Positions 16,252 through 24,549 of a DNA stretch of 31,804 bases are shown here, one piece after another. Position numbers and translations under genes: made by a program. Every line of letters begins with the position of its first letter. Positions within the stretch are counted from its first letter, which is position 1. The notes beneath the pieces are model-generated. The model did no database searches. It saw nothing but the letters and a program-made list of their open reading frames with translations, and was not told the DNA's origin. The DNA comes from DATGZX01 sp035296965 (GTDB lineage Bacteria > Planctomycetota > Planctomycetia > Gemmatales > Gemmataceae). The stretch covers positions 1 through 31,804 of the forward strand of contig DATGZX010000227.1 in the NCBI GenBank assembly GCA_035296965.1, written 5' to 3'.

Positions 16252-18744
16252 ATGACCTCCAGCGTTCGGGAGAAATCTGGACCACAAGCTCCGGAGGATG
16301 AACGGGCCATCATCCTCCGAGAAGGTCTGGATGCACTCCTGGAGATGACCGGAGCGAGCGGGGGGTGGATGAGCCTCGCCGGTCCGGGTGGCGGTCTTAG
16401 CGTTCCATTGCGGCGGGGGGCTGTGTCGGAAATGTGGTTCGCGCTGCAAGATGGGCGACTGCCGGTCTGGGGATTCGAAGTTCGCGAGGGCCCGACGCTG
16501 CTGAACGACCTACCCGCTTTCCCGTTCTTCGGTGAACCTCCGCTTCGCAATCTCCTCTCCTGCCCCCTAGCGCGGGACGGCGCCGTCCTTGGCCAGGTGG
16601 TTCTTGCCAACAAATCGACCGGTTTCACATCTCACGATGCCATCATCGTCCAAGCGAGCGCTCACATTCTTGCGAAGGTTCTGCTCCGCAAACCCTCGAC
16701 ACGGCCTAGTGAGATCCCGACCGCCTGGCTAAAGTTCTGTCTCGACAACGCAAAGGAAGGCATCCTGGTTTTCGACGATGCCGGGACGCTGGTCTTCGCG
16801 AACCGGGTTTGGTCGGAATGGACGGGCTATCCGCAGGAGGAGCTTTGCAATCGGCCGGCACCCTTTCCTTTCTGGCTCAGCCATGGTGATTTGATGGCAT
16901 TGGACGGGCCCAGGCCTGTCCTGTCTCAGCCGGCAGCATCGATTTTGCCCGAACGCTATGGCCTGGATGTGCCCACGCCAAAGCTGGGATACCTTCCATT
17001 CCGGCACCGCGATCATCGCCTCTTCTGGTGCCAGGCCGAAACAGTTGCTCAAGAGTTCGACGGACGCAGAGTCACGATCGGTCTGATGCGCCGGCTTCCT
17101 CGGCATGGCGCGTCCGCGATTGATGCGCAAGGCTCTGCGGTCTCTTTCCAGGCCCTGGCAGAAGCACTGCCGTGTGCCGTTGCCCTGACGGATCGCGACG
17201 GCGTGGTGATCTGGGCTAATGACGCCTATATTCGAGAGATCGTCTCTGCGGCGCAGCCCGTGGGGCAGTCGTTGCAATCACATTTCATTACTTCCTCAGC
17301 GGTGGCCGCGGAGAGGCTCCTTCGCAGTGCTCGCGCTGCCGATGATTTGAACCAGGGCCAGCTCCTGCTGCAACGGCTCGATCACGCGGGCACTCTGCAT
17401 CATCTGCTTACTTACTGGCAAAAGGTTGCCCTGCCGGGGGGCCCCGGTTTCCTCTTCGCCCTGGCGGAGGATTGGGAAACGCTCTGGTACCCCGGCATGA
17501 AGCATCCGCCGCCCAATCATCTCGCGGATTGTCCGGAAGCCGATTGGCTGATTCTGCTGCTACGCCCGAATGGAGCGATCGACTTCTGGGATGAACGGTG
17601 GGAACGGCTCACCGGTTTGAGCTCCAAGGACCTGGCCGGCGCCTCCAACGCCATGATCCTCGATTGGCTATTCCCGCGCCAGTTGGATCGCGAATTTGTT
17701 TCGGACCTGCTGCAGCAACCCGCGCAACGCGGCGTGCAAACGATCCTCGAAGTTGCCGGCCGAGATAAAAGCACCGCCCTCTGCTGCACTTTCCTGCCGG
17801 TAAAGGGTTCCGATACGAAGAACTGGCTGCCTGCGCTCGGCACGCGCGGTCGGGATCAGCCGGGAGCTGGGCAACCGTCGTCGGGCCCGGCTGAAGACGC
17901 TTGGCTCCTGCTAGCTTGCGAGCCTCAAGAATCTATCGGGAAAGAGCAAACGATCCGGACGTACCTGCGCCAGTTCACGCGCGGATTGAGCCATCTCCTG
18001 AACAATTACCTCACGGTACCGGTCGGTCTGGCCGAGATGGCCCTGGATCGGAGCGATCTGCCTCCAGGCCTCGCGCAATGCTTCACCCGGATTATCGAAA
18101 GTTGCATGCGCGCCGGCCGTTTGATCACCTCTTTGCAAGATCTATCCATTGATTCAGCGGGCGAAAAACAACGGCTCTCGCTCGCGGTGGCAGTACAGGA
18201 GTCGGTGGAGGAGTTTGTCAAAGGTGATCCGGAGCCTGCCTGTACGCTGACCGTGGATGTTCGCAGCCCCGAAGCGCTGGTAGAGGTCAACGTGCGCATG
18301 CTCCGGGTGGTCTTGCGGCACCTGCTGACCAACGCCGCTCAGGCCGTGTTTCAACAAGATGAGCGGCGTATCGACGTTCGCGTCCATGCCGACGATGCCG
18401 AAGTGCATTGCGAAATACAGGATTCGGGCGAAGGGCTGGCGGTCTCGGACTGGACCGCGTTCTTCACCCCGTTCTATTCCACGAAGGGCCCCTTCGCCCG
18501 CGATTCTGCACATGCGACCCTCGATGCCGCCGGCCTCGGCCTGGCGGTCAGCCAGCACCTGGTAGCGCTGCACGGCGGCCGATTGGAATTGCGCACCAAC
18601 AACGATCGGGGCGCGACGGCGATCCTGGATTTGCCGCGCTGGGTGAAGCAGTCCGGCAGCGACGCCACGCGCGCTGTTGCTCACGACAAGCGCTCTGCCG
18701 ACATGCCAGTCGAAGTTCCCGGCGTGCAGTCTCGGGGCGGGTAG
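16252..18744 (+). CDS. Soluble GAF/multi-PAS sensor histidine kinase
   Basis: This 830-residue cytoplasmic kinase has no membrane segment. It has a GAF-like domain (about 18-148), three PAS-like modules (around 160-285 with GILVFDDAGTLVFANRVW, 300-415 with AVALTDRDGVVIWAND, and 430-545 with LLLRPNGAIDFWDERW), a dimerisation/H-box and a HATPase domain. The phospho-acceptor is His581 in FTRGLSHLLNNYLT. The N-box (LLTNAAQAVF), G1 (EIQDSGEGL), F-box (FFTPFYSTKG) and G2 (AAGLGLAVSQHL) are present, so it should be active. The H-box resembles NtrB-like kinases. It lies near two regulators that lack the receiver Asp, so its phospho-target is not obvious. The ribosome binding site is weak. Confidence 0.9.
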   Translation: MTSSVREKSGPQAPEDERAIILREGLDALLEMTGASGGWMSLAGPGGGLSVPLRRGAVSEMWFALQDGRLPVWGFEVREGPTLLNDLPAFPFFGEPPLRNLLSCPLARDGAVLGQVVLANKSTGFTSHDAIIVQASAHILAKVLLRKPSTRPSEIPTAWLKFCLDNAKEGILVFDDAGTLVFANRVWSEWTGYPQEELCNRPAPFPFWLSHGDLMALDGPRPVLSQPAASILPERYGLDVPTPKLGYLPFRHRDHRLFWCQAETVAQEFDGRRVTIGLMRRLPRHGASAIDAQGSAVSFQALAEALPCAVALTDRDGVVIWANDAYIREIVSAAQPVGQSLQSHFITSSAVAAERLLRSARAADDLNQGQLLLQRLDHAGTLHHLLTYWQKVALPGGPGFLFALAEDWETLWYPGMKHPPPNHLADCPEADWLILLLRPNGAIDFWDERWERLTGLSSKDLAGASNAMILDWLFPRQLDREFVSDLLQQPAQRGVQTILEVAGRDKSTALCCTFLPVKGSDTKNWLPALGTRGRDQPGAGQPSSGPAEDAWLLLACEPQESIGKEQTIRTYLRQFTRGLSHLLNNYLTVPVGLAEMALDRSDLPPGLAQCFTRIIESCMRAGRLITSLQDLSIDSAGEKQRLSLAVAVQESVEEFVKGDPEPACTLTVDVRSPEALVEVNVRMLRVVLRHLLTNAAQAVFQQDERRIDVRVHADDAEVHCEIQDSGEGLAVSDWTAFFTPFYSTKGPFARDSAHATLDAAGLGLAVSQHLVALHGGRLELRTNNDRGATAILDLPRWVKQSGSDATRAVAHDKRSADMPVEVPGVQSRGG

Positions 18745-18795
18745 AGATGATAAGATGACAGACCAAGGAAAGCTCCGTTCTCTCTCTTGGTCCTT

Positions 18796-19632
18796 ATGAT
18801 TGACGCGCACATTCATGTCGTGCCTCCTTCCCTTCCCGGCGTCGGCTCTCTCAGTCCGTTATTGGAAAGACCCCCGGAAGCCGTCGCGCTGGTCCTCCGC
18901 GAGGAAATGCGCTCCACCGGCCTGAGCGGGGCCCTGGCGATGGGCTGCTGGCGCATCTCGGAGAGCGATCCCCTGGGCACGGAGGTTACCTTGCGGCTGG
19001 CGAGCCAGGTTCCGGGACTCCATGCCATCGGCGTGGCCGACCCCACGCGCACGGATGCGGACCACCTGCGCCTCGTGGACGACGCTTTGGCGGCAGGTCG
19101 GGTGCGGGCATTGAAGGGATATCTGGGCTACCTCCATGTCGGCCCTGATGACCCGCGGTACGTGCCCTATTACGAGATGGCGGCGCGCCGCAACGTCCCT
19201 TTCATTTTCCACACGGGGGATACCTACTCGCCACGTGCCAAACTTCGTTTTGCGCATCCGCTGCTGGTGGATGAGGTGGCCGTCGATCATCCCGACGTTC
19301 GTTTTGTTCTCGCCCACGCCGGCAATCCCTGGCTGAGTGAAGCCGCCGAGATCGTATACAAGAACGTCAATGTTTGGGCCGACCTGTCCGGACTGATGGT
19401 CGGCGACCTGTCCGCCTTTACCGCGGCGGAGAGAGAGGACGTGCGTGCGGATACGCGCAGGAACATCGCGCAGATGTTTCGTTACGCGGAAAGACCCAAC
19501 CGTTTCCTGTACGGCAGCGATTGGCCGCTGGTGCCGATGTCGGCCTACCTGGAGTTCATCCGCTCGGCGATTCCCGAGATCTTCCATCCCTTGGTATTCG
19601 AGGACAACGCACGCGCTCTTTTCCGGATCTAA
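18796..19632 (+). CDS. Metal-dependent amidohydrolase (amidohydrolase_2, COG2159-like)
   Basis: This 278-residue TIM-barrel hydrolase has the family metal-site motifs in order: DAHIHVVPP at the N-terminus, PFIFHTGD (metal-binding His), FVLAHAGNPWL (His) and YGSDWPL (Asp near the C-terminus). Related enzymes hydrolyse or decarboxylate cyclic or aromatic acids; the substrate is not deducible. ATG 18796 starts just before the first motif. An in-frame TTG at 18787 is closer to an AAGGAAAG upstream and cannot be excluded. It follows the histidine kinase by about 50 bases on the same strand and could be co-transcribed with it. Confidence 0.88.
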   Translation: MIDAHIHVVPPSLPGVGSLSPLLERPPEAVALVLREEMRSTGLSGALAMGCWRISESDPLGTEVTLRLASQVPGLHAIGVADPTRTDADHLRLVDDALAAGRVRALKGYLGYLHVGPDDPRYVPYYEMAARRNVPFIFHTGDTYSPRAKLRFAHPLLVDEVAVDHPDVRFVLAHAGNPWLSEAAEIVYKNVNVWADLSGLMVGDLSAFTAAEREDVRADTRRNIAQMFRYAERPNRFLYGSDWPLVPMSAYLEFIRSAIPEIFHPLVFEDNARALFRI

Positions 19633-19674
19633 GGGATCAGAAAGAGTTGGGTGCATTGTCGCAATGGTTGCTAA

Positions 19675-19777
19675 GTTTTTCGTTTAGCCGCGAGCCAGCG
19701 GCGAGCGTGCGATCAGAAGGCGACCGGATCCTGTCTGTTCACGCGCTCGCCTCTGGCTCGTGGTGAAACGGTTTTTC
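19675..19777. repeat. 103-bp imperfect inverted repeat after the amidohydrolase gene
   Basis: The arms GTTTTTCGTTTAGCCGCGAG (from 19675) and, reversed, CGAAAAACCGTTTCACCACG (ending 19777) extend through GAGCCAGCGGCGAGCG and CGCTCGCCTCTGGCTC. The loop is about 25 bases. The T-runs at the outside could make it a bidirectional terminator; it also looks like a dispersed planctomycete palindrome. The rest of 19640-20010 shows no gene. Confidence 0.55.
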
Positions 19778-20010
19778 GGGCGCTGCAGTAACGGGAATGC
19801 ACCCGAAAGAGTTGAACCGTTCGACAGTCGGCGGTAAACTCGCTTGTCGCCTTCCGCCATTGAACGAACCCACCCGCATGGCCCTACAGAGCCCGACCGA
19901 GTTAGAATCCAGCCGAAGCATTGCCCTGGTCCACTAGCGCTTGCAGTCCTTTTGCGTGGCTGGCCTTGGGTGGGAAAGTGAATCCTGAGGCAACCCGGAG
20001 GTGCATTGGC

Positions 20011-21420
20011 ATGCTTTCCATCCTTGGTCCCGGTAGCCGGCTTTGCGACGGCATCACGCGCCGGGAAATGCTCCGAGTGGGCGGCCTGGGGTTCACGGGG
20101 TTGCTGTGGTCTGACTTGCTAAGATCCCGCGCCGGCGCGGCCGCGCCAACCCGCAAGGTCCGGTCGCCTGGAGCGGGTACCTTTGGCAAGGCCAAGGCCT
20201 GCATTGTTATCTTCAATTATGGGGGACCTTCTCATCTCGACACCTGGGACCTGAAACCCGATGCTCCCCGCGAAATTCGCGGGGAGTTCAAACCTGCCGC
20301 AACGCGCGTGCCCGGCATCTCGATCACCGAGCATCTGCCGCGCCTGGCCAAGCTGGCAAACGAGTATGCCATCGTCCGCTCCGTCACGCATCGTGATAAC
20401 GATCATGCCATCGGCGCCTATCTCGCCTTGACCGGCTACTCGCATCCCAAGAATGCGATCCTCGGCATCGAACCGCCGGCGACACCGCAAGACCTGCCCT
20501 CGGTCGGCTCCGTGGTCAGCAAGCTGCGCCCGGCGGACAGAGCGATCTTTTCCTACGTCACTCTCGGCGATCTGCGCCACTTCGGCAACAACGACAGCCT
20601 AGGCCAAAATGCGGGCTGCCTGGGGCGGGCCTACGATCCGTTCACGTTGCCCTTCGTGCGGCCCATCGATGGCAGTCTCGATCTTCGGGGCGTCACATCT
20701 GTGCTTACCAAGGTCGATGGCCCGCAGATGAATGGCCGGCGGCAGCTCGTCGACTGCATGAACCGCATCGCACCCGCTCTGGAAGCCACTGCCGACATGC
20801 GCAGCCTGGAAGACTTCTCGCGCCGGGCCTATCAGCTACTCTCCTCGTCGGCCACGCGCGAGGCGTTCGACCTGGCAAAGGAGCCGCTAAAGATTCACGA
20901 ACTCTACGGTCCCAGCCGTTTTGGACAGAACTGCCTCTTGGCGCGCCGGCTCGTGGAAGCAGGAGTCCCCATGGTCACCCTGTACTCGGTTGGCAATCGC
21001 GATTGGGATACGCACAGCCACAATTTCCGCTTGTTGAAAGACACCCTGCTTCCCCCGCTGGATCAAGGGCTGTCCGCACTCCTACAGGATTTGACCAGTC
21101 GAGGACTTCTGGACGACACGCTGGTAATCTGGATGGGCGACATGGGCCGGACGCCGCGCATCAACCGAGACGCTGGCCGCGACCATTGGTCGTTCTGTTA
21201 TTCCGTCGTCATGGCCGGCGCGGGCATTCGAGGCGGCCAGGTATACGGCTCGTCCGATCGCAATGCCGCATACCCGTCTACCAACCCGGTCAGTCCCGGC
21301 GACTTGGCCGCAGGCATCTTTCATTCCCTGGGCATTGACCCGCGTGCTCAGGTGCGCGACCAGCAAGGCCGGCCTCTCATCGTCAGCGCGGGGAACCCCA
21401 TTCACGCATTGCTCGGATAG
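20011..21420 (+). CDS. DUF1501 protein with Tat signal
   Basis: This 469-residue protein belongs to the sulfatase/alkaline-phosphatase-like DUF1501 family that is expanded in planctomycetes. It starts with a twin-arginine signal (ITRREMLRVGGLGFTGLLW), so it is exported folded. Family hallmarks are CIVIFNYGGPSHLDTWDLKP, SVTHRDNDHAIGAYLALTG, WDTHSHNF, VIWMGDMGRTPRIN and GRDHW. ATG 20011 is fixed by CCGGAGG nine bases upstream; the frame stays open to 19921 without conserved sequence. DUF1501 genes usually follow a DUF1549/DUF1553 (cytochrome-c-like) gene; that partner is absent here, so this is an orphan copy. The biochemical function is unproven for the family. Confidence 0.92.
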   Translation: MLSILGPGSRLCDGITRREMLRVGGLGFTGLLWSDLLRSRAGAAAPTRKVRSPGAGTFGKAKACIVIFNYGGPSHLDTWDLKPDAPREIRGEFKPAATRVPGISITEHLPRLAKLANEYAIVRSVTHRDNDHAIGAYLALTGYSHPKNAILGIEPPATPQDLPSVGSVVSKLRPADRAIFSYVTLGDLRHFGNNDSLGQNAGCLGRAYDPFTLPFVRPIDGSLDLRGVTSVLTKVDGPQMNGRRQLVDCMNRIAPALEATADMRSLEDFSRRAYQLLSSSATREAFDLAKEPLKIHELYGPSRFGQNCLLARRLVEAGVPMVTLYSVGNRDWDTHSHNFRLLKDTLLPPLDQGLSALLQDLTSRGLLDDTLVIWMGDMGRTPRINRDAGRDHWSFCYSVVMAGAGIRGGQVYGSSDRNAAYPSTNPVSPGDLAAGIFHSLGIDPRAQVRDQQGRPLIVSAGNPIHALLG

Positions 21421-21457
21421 CCACGCAGGCGAGCGCTCCGTCATTCCGCCCGCAAAC

Positions 21458-21488
21458 AAAAAAAGCCCATCCGTCTTTTCGGATGGGC
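21458..21488 (-). terminator. Strong intrinsic terminator of the 24-aa peptide gene
   Basis: On the minus strand GCCCATCCG-AAAAGA-CGGATGGGC forms a 9-bp perfect stem followed directly by TTTTTTTG. It begins 26 bases after the peptide stop codon, and no other minus-strand gene ends here. Confidence 0.9.
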
Positions 21489-21514
21489 CTAGAGCGGCTG
21501 GCGTCCTTAACGCC

Positions 21515-21589
21515 TTACTTCTTTTTCGCTGTCTTCTTCTTTGCAGGTGCCTTCTTCTTTGCAGGTGCCTTCTTCTTAGCTACTGCCAT
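21515..21589 (-). CDS. 24-residue lysine/alanine-rich peptide (histone H1 tail-like)
   Basis: ATG at 21589 encodes MAVAKKKAPAKKKAPAKK followed by KTAKKK and TAA. GGAGG sits six bases before the ATG, and a strong intrinsic terminator follows within 30 bases, so this looks like a complete monocistronic gene despite its size. KKKAPA is repeated, with an identical 18-base unit (AAGAAGAAGGCACCTGCA) twice. Thirteen of 24 residues are lysine. The composition matches the C-terminal tails of bacterial histone H1-like proteins, which bind DNA non-specifically. A DNA- or RNA-compacting peptide is the natural guess but is inference. The alternative is a leader peptide or the remnant of a larger H1-like gene; the intact start signals argue against a remnant. 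Confidence 0.75.
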   Translation of the reverse strand: MAVAKKKAPAKKKAPAKKKTAKKK

Positions 21590-21916
21590 TACCGACCTCC
21601 TTGAAAAAGTGAAGGGTTAACCACGGACAAACCTTAGCATATTGCCCCATACGCCGCAATAGTTTACGGCAAGAGTCTGCGCTGGAGAGTGTGCGAGCTA
21701 CGGGGAGGAGGGCTGCTTCCTGATCACGCGCTTGGCCGCGATTCGCTTTACCTGATCGGATGCTGCGTCCTGTCCGTGCACGCGCTTCCCGCCGGGTTGC
21801 GGTCGGAAAGGCGCTCGATGCATGCAAGGGAATGCACGCAATATTGATAGCCGCGGCGGCTGCGCGCGGTTATCTTAATCTTCCTGGGATGTTTCAACCT
21901 CTCTGCGGGAGTTAGC

Positions 21917-22879
21917 ATGTCGAGAAGACTGTCGCTGGCATTCGTGACCCTGGTCGCGGGCGTTCTCATTTCGCTGACGCCCGGCCCAGTCGTGGCGGCG
22001 GAGCCATCGTTTACGCGCCAGGCCGACGTCATCTACGGCCGCAAATTCGGCACGGCACTGACGATGGATATATTTACGCCGAAGAGTGACGCCAACGGCG
22101 CAGCGATCATCCTGGTCGTCAGCGGCGGATTCCTTTCATCACATGAGGCGATCAATCCGGCCTTCGCCAAGCCCTTCCTCACGCACGGCTACACCGTGTT
22201 TGCCGTGGTGCACGGCAGCCAGCCACGGTTTCAGATCCCCGAGATCATTCAGGACATGAACAGAAGCGTCCGGTTTATCCGCCACAACGCCAAGGACTAT
22301 GGCATCGACCCGAATCGCCTTGGCATCACGGGCGGGTCGGCCGGGGGGCATCTATCGCTGATGGTGGGAATGGCCGGCACCCAGGGGGACCCCAACGCGC
22401 AGGACCCGGTAGACCACGAGTCGAGCCGGGTCCAGGCCGTGGCTTGTTTCTTCCCACCCACCGACTTCCTCAACTACGGCAGCGCGGGCCGAGAGATGAT
22501 CCACGCCACGGACCACAGGTCGCCGTTCCGTCCCTCGTTCGATTATCACGAGCTCAATAAGAGCACGAACCTTTGGGATCGCATAACTGATGACTCCAAG
22601 CTTCGCCAGATTGCCCACGACGTTTCGCCGATCTATTACATCAGCCCGGACGATCCGCCGACGTTGATCACGCACGGCGACAAGGATGGCCTGGTGCCGT
22701 TGCAGCAATCGGAATCCTTCATCGCGAAACTGAAGGAAACCGGTGTCGAAGGCAAGCTCCTGGTAAAGAAAGGCAAGGGCCACGGTTGGCCCGAACTGAT
22801 CAAGGATGTTGGCCCCTTTCTGGAATGGTTCGATGGCCACCTGAAAAAGCCGACCGCATCCGCGGAAAGCAAGCCGTGA
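21917..22879 (+). CDS. Exported alpha/beta hydrolase (esterase/lipase-like)
   Basis: This 320-residue protein has a Sec signal peptide (LSLAFVTLVAGVLISL, cleavage near VVAAEP). The hydrolase core has the nucleophile elbow GGSAGG (Ser141), the acid in HGDKDGLVP and the histidine in KGHGWP. GGFLSSHE after the first strands probably forms the oxyanion-hole region. It resembles BD-FAE/carboxylesterase-type enzymes of planctomycete polysaccharide utilisation; the substrate is unknown. GGGAG lies six bases before ATG 21917. It is divergent from the 24-residue peptide gene, with about 330 bases between them that show no further gene. Confidence 0.92.
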   Translation: MSRRLSLAFVTLVAGVLISLTPGPVVAAEPSFTRQADVIYGRKFGTALTMDIFTPKSDANGAAIILVVSGGFLSSHEAINPAFAKPFLTHGYTVFAVVHGSQPRFQIPEIIQDMNRSVRFIRHNAKDYGIDPNRLGITGGSAGGHLSLMVGMAGTQGDPNAQDPVDHESSRVQAVACFFPPTDFLNYGSAGREMIHATDHRSPFRPSFDYHELNKSTNLWDRITDDSKLRQIAHDVSPIYYISPDDPPTLITHGDKDGLVPLQQSESFIAKLKETGVEGKLLVKKGKGHGWPELIKDVGPFLEWFDGHLKKPTASAESKP

Positions 22880-22950
22880 GACCCTGGGTCTGTGTATGGT
22901 GAGATACCGGTTGCCGTGTTGGCTTCGGCTGGACGAACTTGTAAAATTCC

Positions 22951-22971
22951 GAACGGTCAGGACGACCGTTC
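22951..22971. promoter_or_regulatory. Perfect 8-bp dyad (operator-like or weak terminator)
   Basis: GAACGGTC-N5-GACCGTTC lies 71 bases after the hydrolase stop. There is no T-tract, so it could be a protein-binding site or an RNA hairpin. The rest of 22880-23071 shows no gene. Confidence 0.35.
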
Positions 22972-23071
22972 AGACCCTTCCATATCGCGTGCCCTGGATG
23001 GATGCAGAAGGGGGGAAGCAAGGACCTTTCGATCCCGAAAGGCGACGCAACGATTGATCTCGACAAAGCGC

Positions 23072-23109
23072 GCCCCCGTAGCTCAGGGGATAGAGCATCG
23101 GTTTCCTAA
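23072..23109 (+). pseudogene. 5' half of a tRNA-Arg(CCU) gene, broken at the anticodon loop
   Basis: The bases fold as acceptor strand GCCCCCG, TA, D-arm GCTC-AGGGGATA-GAGC, A, anticodon-stem strand TCGGT and loop TTCCTAA with anticodon CCT. Directly after the loop the sequence stops matching: the expected ACCGA is CCCTT, and the 3' part cannot close the acceptor stem. The matching 3' half is at 29977-30017 on the other strand. This is the pattern left by tyrosine-recombinase integration in an anticodon loop. Confidence 0.8.
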
Positions 23110-23149
23110 CCCTTTTCGATCGAATCCCGCCTACCCACGAAATCGCAAG

Positions 23150-23174
23150 AAAACCCCGTAAAACACGGTGTTTT
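23150..23174. other. A/T-flanked hairpin next to the tRNA half
   Basis: AAAACCCCGT pairs with ACGGTGTTTT (one mismatch) around AAAAC. The T-run makes it a possible terminator. The same AGAAAACCCCGT 12-mer and a similar hairpin lie 29-54 bases beyond the other tRNA half, at 30046-30071. Confidence 0.5.
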
Positions 23175-23333
23175 CGCACTTCCTGGCACTCTTCCGAAAT
23201 GTCCCATAACGTACGAAAATGTGCCGTTCCGGTAGTAAATACTACCGCTCGGTTTTCCCGTCATCCCTACTAGAATCAAGGCAACTGGATGAAGGCTTGT
23301 GGCCCTTCAGCATCGGCAAACACAGGAGGCAGG

Positions 23334-23552
23334 GTGAATCTACGAGCCCGCCTCAAACGGCTGGAGCGCCAACTGCATGACGCCGGTGCTCCTGGCACGC
23401 AGCCGCAGGTCTGGGATTGGTTTTGTGGCGGCTATGTTCCCCTGGATCAGCTCGAATCTCGGACGCGCCAGCGCATGGAAGCACTAAGCGTGCCCCCGCC
23501 GGATGAAGACCCGGTTGAGAAGAGAATCGCCGAACTTGTGCGCAGGGAGTAG
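23334..23552 (+). CDS. Small hypothetical protein, MNLRxRLxRLE type (72 aa)
   Basis: A GTG at 23334 with AGGAGG four bases upstream opens a 72-residue charged protein: basic amphipathic start NLRARLKRLERQL, a middle with WDWFCGGYVPLDQ, and an acidic/basic C-terminus (DPVEKRIAELVRRE). An in-frame ATG at 23289 is possible but lacks a binding site. From memory, similar short MNLR-RL-RLE proteins occur in planctomycete genomes near phage-like genes; no function is known. It is the first open frame inside the region bordered by the tRNA halves. Confidence 0.6.
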   Translation: MNLRARLKRLERQLHDAGAPGTQPQVWDWFCGGYVPLDQLESRTRQRMEALSVPPPDEDPVEKRIAELVRRE

Positions 23553-23558
23553 GACCAG

Positions 23559-23624
23559 GCGAGCACGCTCGTTTCAACGGGAAGGTTTGCGGATTTTCCG
23601 CGCGGGGCGAGGAAAAGTCCGCGC
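23559..23624 (+). repeat. 66-bp direct repeat R1 (hairpin-forming)
   Basis: This 66-base segment from GCGAGCACGCTC to AGTCCGCGC aligns without gaps to 30102-30167, with 11 differences by my count. Both copies share TTTGCGGATTTTCCGCGC exactly and can fold into a long hairpin. Each copy lies downstream of a tRNA-Arg half. Confidence 0.7.
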
Positions 23625-23690
23625 AGCCAGTTTATAACCTTGGACGCTGGTCACACGCAAGCATGAGAGGCCATCCCGACCCTCAACTAC

Positions 23691-23804
23691 ATGACGGCCA
23701 AGGAGCTGCAATCGTTCGCGGCCGCGGAGCAGATCGACGTGAAGGGAGCGACGAAGAAGGAAGACATCCTGAGGATCATCAAAGCCCAGATGCTGCCGGC
23801 CTGA
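23691..23804 (+). pseudogene. Remnant with Rho-N/HeH-like C-terminal motif (37 aa)
   Basis: MTAKELQSFAAAEQIDVKG then ATKKEDILRIIKAQ resembles the short helix-extended-helix module found at the ends of phage structural proteins and in Rho N-termini. There is no ribosome binding site before ATG 23691, and the frame is open only eight codons further upstream (IPTLNY precedes the Met). It is therefore more likely the 3' end of a decayed larger gene than a complete peptide gene. Confidence 0.5.
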
Positions 23805-24549
23805 CACGTTGAAGAAAGAGGGCGCCGTTGCGGTTGGCGGCATGTCCGTTCGGAGGCTTCGGAAAACCTTCGGAGCAACGGCCGGCCGAATGAGTAGCTC
23901 TACGGAAGAAGGGAGGCCGAGGAACGGGCGGAAGTGACGCACTGGTTACGTGGTAACGGAAAGGCGCGAGAACATGGAGACGCGAGTCCAACAGACAGGC
24001 CGGTTTTGCGGCCGATCTGCGTCTTGTAGTTGGAGCCTTTGGCCTTGACGAGATGGCAACGTACGTTAGCTTCTGTTAACATGTTAAGCGCGGTGTGTAC
24101 ATTTCTGCTAATACGGGCCGCGGATTGAAAGGATTGCCTGGCTCCCGAGTAGGTATAGCCGTTGTCATTCCCAGCAGGAGATTTATGGCCGCGCCGCTTT
24201 CGCTTGGCTTTCCGCCGGTGTGTTGGCGGTATACAATTTGCGTTAACCTGCGTTGCGGCCTAAGCTACGGTGGACGGATCAAAGGGACAGAGTTGGTAGA
24301 TCGCGTGGATTTGCGCGGGAGGTCCCTATGATGCTCGTCCTTCTGAGCGATTGCAAGGATGCGGCGCCCTTTTCCCCCTCTGCGGTTGTTCCGTCAGCAG
24401 CTCCACTGACCTCTACCCGGTGTCCAGAAGTGCAGTGTTGCGGCAGGCCCACCCCAGCGGCCTGGTTGGTGGAGATCTGGCGGCCTCGGTCAGGAGCGGC
24501 TGAGCCGTTCGATTTCCTGCGAGAAAAAATCTCCCAAAGGGTGTTTTCA
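23805..24549. other. Gap without a convincing gene, upstream of the inhibitor gene
   Basis: I see only short, low-quality open frames, including a 60-codon minus-strand frame (24082 to 23900) with a plausible start MLTEANVRCHLVKAKG but no ribosome binding site. The base composition is lower in GC around 24060-24250 than in the neighbouring genes. The promoter for the inhibitor-protease pair should lie here, but I could not define it. Confidence 0.35.

Noticed and set aside
23900..24082. 60-codon minus-strand frame (MLTEANVRCHLVKAKG)
   Set aside because: The first half looks protein-like but there is no ribosome binding site and the second half is low quality; possibly a remnant, not called.
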